Below the pieces are notes generated by a model. That model searched no databases, was not told the DNA's origin, and was given only the letters and a program-made list of their open reading frames with translations. A DNA stretch of 64,000 nucleotides, taken from NCBI GenBank assembly GCA_041906185.1, contig JAYRJQ010000015.1, forward strand, positions 84,675 through 148,674, in the 5' to 3' direction. Position numbers and translations under genes: made by a program. The DNA is from Roseateles_B sp041906185. GTDB lineage: Bacteria; Pseudomonadota; Gammaproteobacteria; Burkholderiales; Burkholderiaceae_C. The first letter of the stretch is position 1. Every line of letters starts with the position of its first letter. Positions 60,287-64,000 of this stretch are shown in pieces.

Positions 60287-60646
60287 TCATCCGTCCAGGC
60301 CCAGCAGCGGCTCGACCGACGCGCGCAGCAGCGCCACCAGAGCCTCGTCCATGTAGCGGTACTCGTCGGGGATGTCGAGGACGTGCACGGGCTTGTGGCC
60401 CAGCAGCTGGCGGAAGGCCGCGCGCAACCGGGACTGGTGCTTCTCTTCCATCACGAAGATGACGTCGGCCCACTGCACATCCGCCGCGGACACCGGATGC
60501 CGCGCGTTGGGGCTCGTCCCGCCGGAGCGCACCGCCAGCGCGGGGTGACGCCGCCACACCTGCTCGGCCGTGGGGCTGCGCCACTGGTTGCGGCTGCAGA
60601 CGAACAGGACGTTGCGGCGCGCGGGCGGGCGTGGGCGCTCAGCCAC
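60287..60646 (-). CDS. Low-molecular-weight protein-tyrosine-phosphatase-like protein
   Basis: 119 residues. The N-terminal loop CSRNQWRS has the C-x5-R-S signature of the family (Cys17, Arg23), and DIPDEYRYMD near the C-terminus offers the general acid Asp. It is shorter than typical LMW phosphatases (about 150) and matches the small predicted-phosphatase group. Its start overlaps the end of the upstream SLATT-like gene by 8 bp, implying coupled translation. The substrate is unknown. Confidence 0.85.
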   Translation of the reverse strand: MAERPRPPARRNVLFVCSRNQWRSPTAEQVWRRHPALAVRSGGTSPNARHPVSAADVQWADVIFVMEEKHQSRLRAAFRQLLGHKPVHVLDIPDEYRYMDEALVALLRASVEPLLGLDG

Positions 60647-61055
60647 CGCTCTTCCCGACGGTGCCGAACGACACCCACTCCTGCTCCATCTGCTCCTCGA
60701 TCTGGCTGAAGACGCGACTGGCCTCGACCGGATCGAAGGCCTCGTACTTCAGCTGGCGCACCAGCGTCTCCAGGGCGCGGGTCTTTTTCCAGAACCAGGC
60801 GGACTTCTGCTCGAAGCGAAAGACCGTGCTGGCGGTGAGCATCACGGCCGGCAGGGAGGCCAGGGCCGCGCTGAACCACTTGGGGATGGTCTCGAGGCCC
60901 ACGGTCAGCCCCGCGGAGATGCTCGCCAGGACGATCACGCCGGACACGAAGTAGGCAAAGAAGTAGTTCCTGATGGCGAAGCGGCGGGACTCGGCCGCCG
61001 CGTGCTGCACTTCGCGGAAGATGTCCTGCTGCAGCTGCTCGCGGGATGTGTCCAT
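60639..61055 (-). CDS. SLATT-like two-helix membrane protein
   Basis: 138 residues: an N-terminal amphipathic helix (TSREQLQQDIFREVQHAAAESRRFAIRNYFF), two membrane helices (about 32-53 and 58-77), then a cytoplasmic coiled region FEQKSAWFWKKTRALETLVRQLKYEAFD with the W...R..E.L..E pattern. This architecture resembles SLATT/DUF4231 proteins, proposed pore-forming effectors linked to nucleotide-signal defence systems. The assignment is by pattern only; no SMODS/CD-NTase gene is adjacent. First gene of the 58773-61055 cluster; it overlaps the phosphatase gene by 8 bp. Confidence 0.55.
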   Translation of the reverse strand: MDTSREQLQQDIFREVQHAAAESRRFAIRNYFFAYFVSGVIVLASISAGLTVGLETIPKWFSAALASLPAVMLTASTVFRFEQKSAWFWKKTRALETLVRQLKYEAFDPVEASRVFSQIEEQMEQEWVSFGTVGKSGG

Positions 61056-61152
61056 GGCCCCTCCGGTTGACGACGCCGGATGGTAGCGCCGCCCCATCGC
61101 CCGCGCAGGCGACTGTCACCGAAGGGATGGACGCGCGCGATGCCGCCGTGCA

Positions 61153-61464
61153 TCAGCGCCGGTTGGCCGCGGGCACCACGCCCGCCTGGGCCTCGGCGCC
61201 CGCGGCGTCCTCGATGGCCATGTGCATCTGGGCGACGGCCTCGCGCTCGCCCTTGATGGCGTAGGTGTCGTGGCCGCAGTGCGGGCAGTGCGCGGCGAAC
61301 GCGGCCTCGATGCCCTTGATGTCGGCGATGTCCAGCGGCGTCATGTCCGACAGCTCGGCCTGGCAGTTGTTGCACTTGATGTACTTCGGCCGCAGCGCCA
61401 GCTGGCGCTCGATGGCGGCCTGCTTGCGCTGCTCGGGCGTGCCGCGGAGTCTGGCTTGTCCCAT
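61153..61464 (-). CDS. Small zinc-ribbon protein
   Basis: 103 residues. Two Cys pairs (CNNC at 31-34 and CPHC at 60-63) form a zinc ribbon after a basic N-terminal helix (EQRKQAAIERQLALRPKYIK). The tail is Ala/Glu-rich. Family not recognised; nucleic-acid or protein binding is plausible. It begins 30 bp after the stop of the TPR gene on the same strand, so they may be co-transcribed. Confidence 0.7.
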   Translation of the reverse strand: MGQARLRGTPEQRKQAAIERQLALRPKYIKCNNCQAELSDMTPLDIADIKGIEAAFAAHCPHCGHDTYAIKGEREAVAQMHMAIEDAAGAEAQAGVVPAANRR

Positions 61465-61494
61465 GGAATTCCTGTCGAGAAGTGAAAAGGCCGG

Positions 61495-62658
61495 TCAGTC
61501 GAAGCTGCCGCCACCGCCGACGTCGATGTCGCCGCCGCCGCTGTCCCAGCTGCTGCCACCGTCGCTGCCGCCGAGGTCGAGATCGTTCGAGGGGCTGTTG
61601 TCGAAGGGAATGTAGCCCCCGCCGCCGCTGCCGTCGTCCGAATGGCGGCGATGGCGCTCGGAGGCCTCGGCGCTGCCGCTCATCATCGAGCCGATCGCCA
61701 CGCCCACCCCCACTGCCGCCGCGGTGCCCAGCGCCCCCCCCAGGCCACCGCCCTGACCGTAGCCGGGCTGCCCGTAGCCGTAGCCCGGGCCCTGCGCGCG
61801 GGCCTGCGCCTCGGCCTGCATCCGGGCCTCCTGCATGCGCATCGCCTTGTCGCTGGGCTTCTCCTCGCCGCGGATCTCGGCGGCGATGTCGCGGGAGCGC
61901 AGGATGAGGCTCTCGGTCTCGGTGAAGTCCCGGCGCGAGGCCAGCGTGCTGATGTGGCTGGAAATGTCCGCCTGCGCCTTGCGCACGCGGTCGTAGGTGG
62001 CGAGCTTCTGCTCGGGGCTGAAGGCCGGGTTGGCGTCGGCCGCGGCCACGGCGTCGCCCAGGTCCTTGTGCGCTTCCATCAGCGCCCCGCGCCAGCGCTC
62101 CACGTCGGCCGGCGAGCCGCCCGCCACGCTCTGCTTCAGCTTGCGCCACAGGAAGAAGCCGAGGCCGCCCAGGGCCAGCAGCCAGAACCAGGAGATGCCG
62201 CCGGAGGAGGCGCGGCGCTCTTCTCGACGATCGTCACGTTGCTCACGCCGCGTCTCGGCAGCCTGCGTCGACGGCACCGGAGCGGGCTGCGGCAGGGCCT
62301 GCGGCGCGGCCGGTGCCTCCAGACGCGTCGCCCCGGCGGGCGCATGGTCGATGCGCTGGATCATGGTCTTCTTGCTGGCGAAGCTCTCGCTGGGATCGAG
62401 TTCCCGCGCCTTGGCCAGCTCCGCCTTGGCGGCGTCGATCTGGCCCTGCTCGAACTTCACCTCGGCCAGCCAGAAATGGGCCAGCGCGTTGTCGGGGTGC
62501 TTGCGCAGCACGCCGTCCAGCTTCTGCTCGGCCTGCGTCCAGCGGCCCGCGCGCATGTCGGCAGCAATGTCTTCCTTGGCCCCGGCCAGCGCCGGTCCGG
62601 CGGACAGCAGCAGGGCGGCGGCCAGCACCCAGGCGTGGCGTCGGGATGCAGTCTTCAT
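61495..62658 (-). CDS. Exported TPR protein with membrane helix and Gly/Ser/Asp-rich tail
   Basis: 387 residues. Signal peptide 1-25 (ends GPALAG); one or two TPR units (about 30-95: AEQKLDGVLRKHPDNALAHFWLAEVKFEQGQIDAAKAELAKARELDP); a charged Arg/Glu linker; a membrane helix at about 155-172 (ISWFWLLALGGLGFFLW); a helical region; and a low-complexity tail with GYGYGQPGYGQGGG and DDGSGGGGYIP...GGGSFD. The tail resembles those of YgcG/TPM_phosphatase-related membrane proteins. GGAGGAAAG before the ATG at 62658 supports the start. Function unknown. Confidence 0.75.
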   Translation of the reverse strand: MKTASRRHAWVLAAALLLSAGPALAGAKEDIAADMRAGRWTQAEQKLDGVLRKHPDNALAHFWLAEVKFEQGQIDAAKAELAKARELDPSESFASKKTMIQRIDHAPAGATRLEAPAAPQALPQPAPVPSTQAAETRREQRDDRREERRASSGGISWFWLLALGGLGFFLWRKLKQSVAGGSPADVERWRGALMEAHKDLGDAVAAADANPAFSPEQKLATYDRVRKAQADISSHISTLASRRDFTETESLILRSRDIAAEIRGEEKPSDKAMRMQEARMQAEAQARAQGPGYGYGQPGYGQGGGLGGALGTAAAVGVGVAIGSMMSGSAEASERHRRHSDDGSGGGGYIPFDNSPSNDLDLGGSDGGSSWDSGGGDIDVGGGGSFD

Positions 62659-62840
62659 GGTCTTTCCTCCAGCAAGGCCACCCGGCGCGGCGAATGCCGC
62701 ACGGGGGATGGCGGCCCCGATCCTAGCGTGAGTCCCTACCCGTGCCGGAGGCCACCCGCGCCAGCCGCATCCGCCGGCCCTGCCGCACGGCCTTGCGCTG
62801 ACGCAAAACCCTGCCGCGCGCGGGGCGCCACAGTGCGGGC

Positions 62841-63041
62841 ATGGCGAAGAAGTTCCCCATCCTGCCTGCCCAGCCGCAACGCGTCTGCTGGGGTTGCGAC
62901 CTCTACTGCCCCAGCGAGAGCATGCGCTGCGGCAATGGCTCCGTGCGCACGCCGCACCCCAGCGAGCTCTTCGGCGAGGACTGGGAGCTGGAGCTGCCGA
63001 CGATGCCCTGGTCGACGGATCCGCCCGCGACCGGCGCCTGA
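62841..63041 (+). CDS. DUF3079 protein
   Basis: 66 residues. MAKKFPILPAQPQRVCWGCDLYCPSESMRCGNGSVRTPHPSELFGEDWELEL matches the short Cys-rich DUF3079 family (CWGCDxYC and CGNGS), probably a small metal-binding protein. No ribosome site is obvious. It is divergent from the TPR gene. Function unknown. Confidence 0.82.
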   Translation: MAKKFPILPAQPQRVCWGCDLYCPSESMRCGNGSVRTPHPSELFGEDWELELPTMPWSTDPPATGA

Positions 63042-63183
63042 GCTCGGGTTTGCCGGGCGCCGCCGGCACGCTGGCACAAAGCCGCTTATGCTGAGCCGCC
63101 GATCGGCAACCGCGCCCACTCCGGCGCCCCCGCCGATCCCGCCGCCCCGCCACCCCATCGAGGCCCGCGCGCCTCCTGCCGCC

Positions 63184-63618
63184 ATGTCCGATTCCTCTCC
63201 CGACGCCCTCTCCCTTGACGTGCTCAACGCCCGCAGCGAGGGCACCCTGCCCGGCCACCTGGGCATCGTCATCACCGCCCGGCGCCCGGGCGAGATCGAG
63301 GCGGAGCTGCCCATCGCGCCGCACCTGATGGCGCCCAACGGCTTCCTGCACGCCGGCAGCATCCTGACCCTGGCCGACACGGCCGCCGGCTATGGCTGCA
63401 TGGCCAATCTGCCCGAGGGCGCGCAGAGCTTCACGACGCTGGAGATCAAGTCCAACCACCTCGCCACCGCCCGAGAGGGCCGGCTGCGCTGCGTGGCGAC
63501 GATGGTGCACGGCGGCCGCAGCACGCAGCTGTGGGACGCCAAGGTGATGCACGCCGACACCGGCAAGACGCTGGCGCTGTTTCGCTGCACGCAGATGGTG
63601 CTGTACCCGCGCGGCTGA
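63184..63618 (+). CDS. PaaI family thioesterase (hotdog fold)
   Basis: 144 residues. Hydrolyses acyl- or aryl-CoA thioesters. Seen: LGIVITARRPGEIEAELPIAPHLMAPNGFLHAGSILTLADTAAGYGCMANLPEGAQSFTTLEIKSNHLATAREG, with the conserved N-G-x-x-H-A-G and the helix with D-T-A, followed by GRSTQLWDAKVM and GKTLALFRCTQMVL. In-frame codons continue upstream but the ATG at 63184 gives the family length. It lies 142 bp after the DUF3079 gene. Confidence 0.9.
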   Translation: MSDSSPDALSLDVLNARSEGTLPGHLGIVITARRPGEIEAELPIAPHLMAPNGFLHAGSILTLADTAAGYGCMANLPEGAQSFTTLEIKSNHLATAREGRLRCVATMVHGGRSTQLWDAKVMHADTGKTLALFRCTQMVLYPRG

Positions 63619-63631
63619 GCCGCGCCCGCGA

Positions 63632-64000
63632 TCAGAACTTGCAGCCCTTGGCCCGCAGCGCGTCGAGCGCGATGCCGCCCAGGGCGAGCAGGCCGTTCTC
63701 GGCATAGGCCTTGCGGCAGTCCTCGCGCAGGGCCTTTTCCATTTCTTTCTGGAGCTTGGTCTTGAGCTCCGGCGGATTGGGCGCGATCTCCAGCAGCGCG
63801 CGCGAGCGGCTGCTCGCGACGGGGCCGCGCTGGGACGTGGGCAGGTCCACGTTCAGGCGCGGCGCGCTGGCCGGCGCCGAGGGCGCGGTGGCGACGTCGC
63901 GGCCCCGCTGCGCCCCGGCATCCGGCGAGCCGGGCTGCGGCAGCGGTGACGGGCCCTGACCGGCATCCGCCCCGCTCAGGCTGACCTTGCCCTGCAACGG
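63632..64000 (-). CDS. Unrecognised protein, truncated by the window edge
   Basis: At least 122 residues, continuing beyond the right edge. The visible part is a Pro/Ala/Ser-rich stretch (about the first 70 residues seen) followed by a helical C-terminus LKTKLQKEMEKALREDCRKAYAENGLLALGGIALDALRAKGCKF with two Cys. It looks like the C-terminal part of an exported or membrane-anchored protein. Convergent with the thioesterase, 13 bp apart. No function can be given. Confidence 0.6.
   Translation of the reverse strand, partial: PLQGKVSLSGADAGQGPSPLPQPGSPDAGAQRGRDVATAPSAPASAPRLNVDLPTSQRGPVASSRSRALLEIAPNPPELKTKLQKEMEKALREDCRKAYAENGLLALGGIALDALRAKGCKF

Overview
The window is chromosomal DNA of a GC-rich betaproteobacterium, most likely of the order Burkholderiales (Comamonadaceae, Sphaerotilaceae or Roseateles-Rubrivivax type). 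The evidence is the base composition, the dense back-to-back genes, and neighbourhoods typical of that order: rsmI/yraN/diaA/dolP, pilT-pilU next to yggS, a paired cphA'/cphA cyanophycin locus, a single-chain indolepyruvate oxidoreductase divergent from an Lrp-type regulator, and aceK near carbonic anhydrase and beta-oxidation genes. I saw no rRNA, tRNA, phage, insertion sequence or CRISPR array. Calls rest on reading motifs and domain order by eye; no database search was run.

Layout. 1-5.8 kb: a DAHP synthase gene (aroG, running off the left edge) preceded by a short Phe-rich leader ORF and an intrinsic terminator, which together look like a transcription attenuator; then tldD, a small secreted protein, and the divergent rsmI / yraN-diaA-dolP group. 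6-12 kb: a hydroxyisobutyrate-dehydrogenase-like reductase, the twitching-motility ATPases pilU and pilT, and yggS followed by two multihaem cytochromes c. 12.3-25 kb: a chemoreceptor, a one-domain TonB protein, a secreted M4 metalloprotease, a soluble TPR-GAF histidine kinase, ylqF with a small periplasmic binding protein, and a large Oar-like TonB-dependent receptor. 25-31 kb: a 30-bp tandem repeat, mtfA, cheZ, an EAL phosphodiesterase with a degenerate GGDEF domain, a CBS protein, a DUF4399 protein and an Lrp/AsnC regulator.

31-50 kb: the 1199-residue indolepyruvate oxidoreductase, a second orphan binding protein (Tat signal), a secreted YpfJ-like metallopeptidase, a DsbA-fold isomerase, a chemoreceptor without a periplasmic domain, then a minus-strand run of central and acyl-CoA metabolism (ivd, can, aceK, thiolase, SDR, acyl-CoA dehydrogenase) with a LiuR-like palindrome in front of ivd, and two further chemoreceptors (Cache type and PAS/Aer type). 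50-58.7 kb: the cyanophycin locus, with cphA' and cphA on the plus strand and an ABC exporter-type protein plus a DUF1854 protein divergent from them. 58.7-64 kb: a compact minus-strand cluster (SLATT-like two-helix membrane protein, low-molecular-weight tyrosine phosphatase, another two-helix protein, acetyltransferase-like protein, secreted protein) and several small genes, ending in a truncated ORF.

The genes suggest a motile organism with type IV pili and chemotaxis that degrades amino acids (leucine, aromatic), stores nitrogen as cyanophycin and probably carbon as polyhydroxyalkanoate, and secretes proteases. The most distinctive observations are the aroG attenuator, the cyanophycin locus with a second synthetase that has lost its Mur-type P-loop, the lasB-like dyad upstream of the M4 protease, the SLATT-like/phosphatase cluster, and several unexplained palindromes and repeats.
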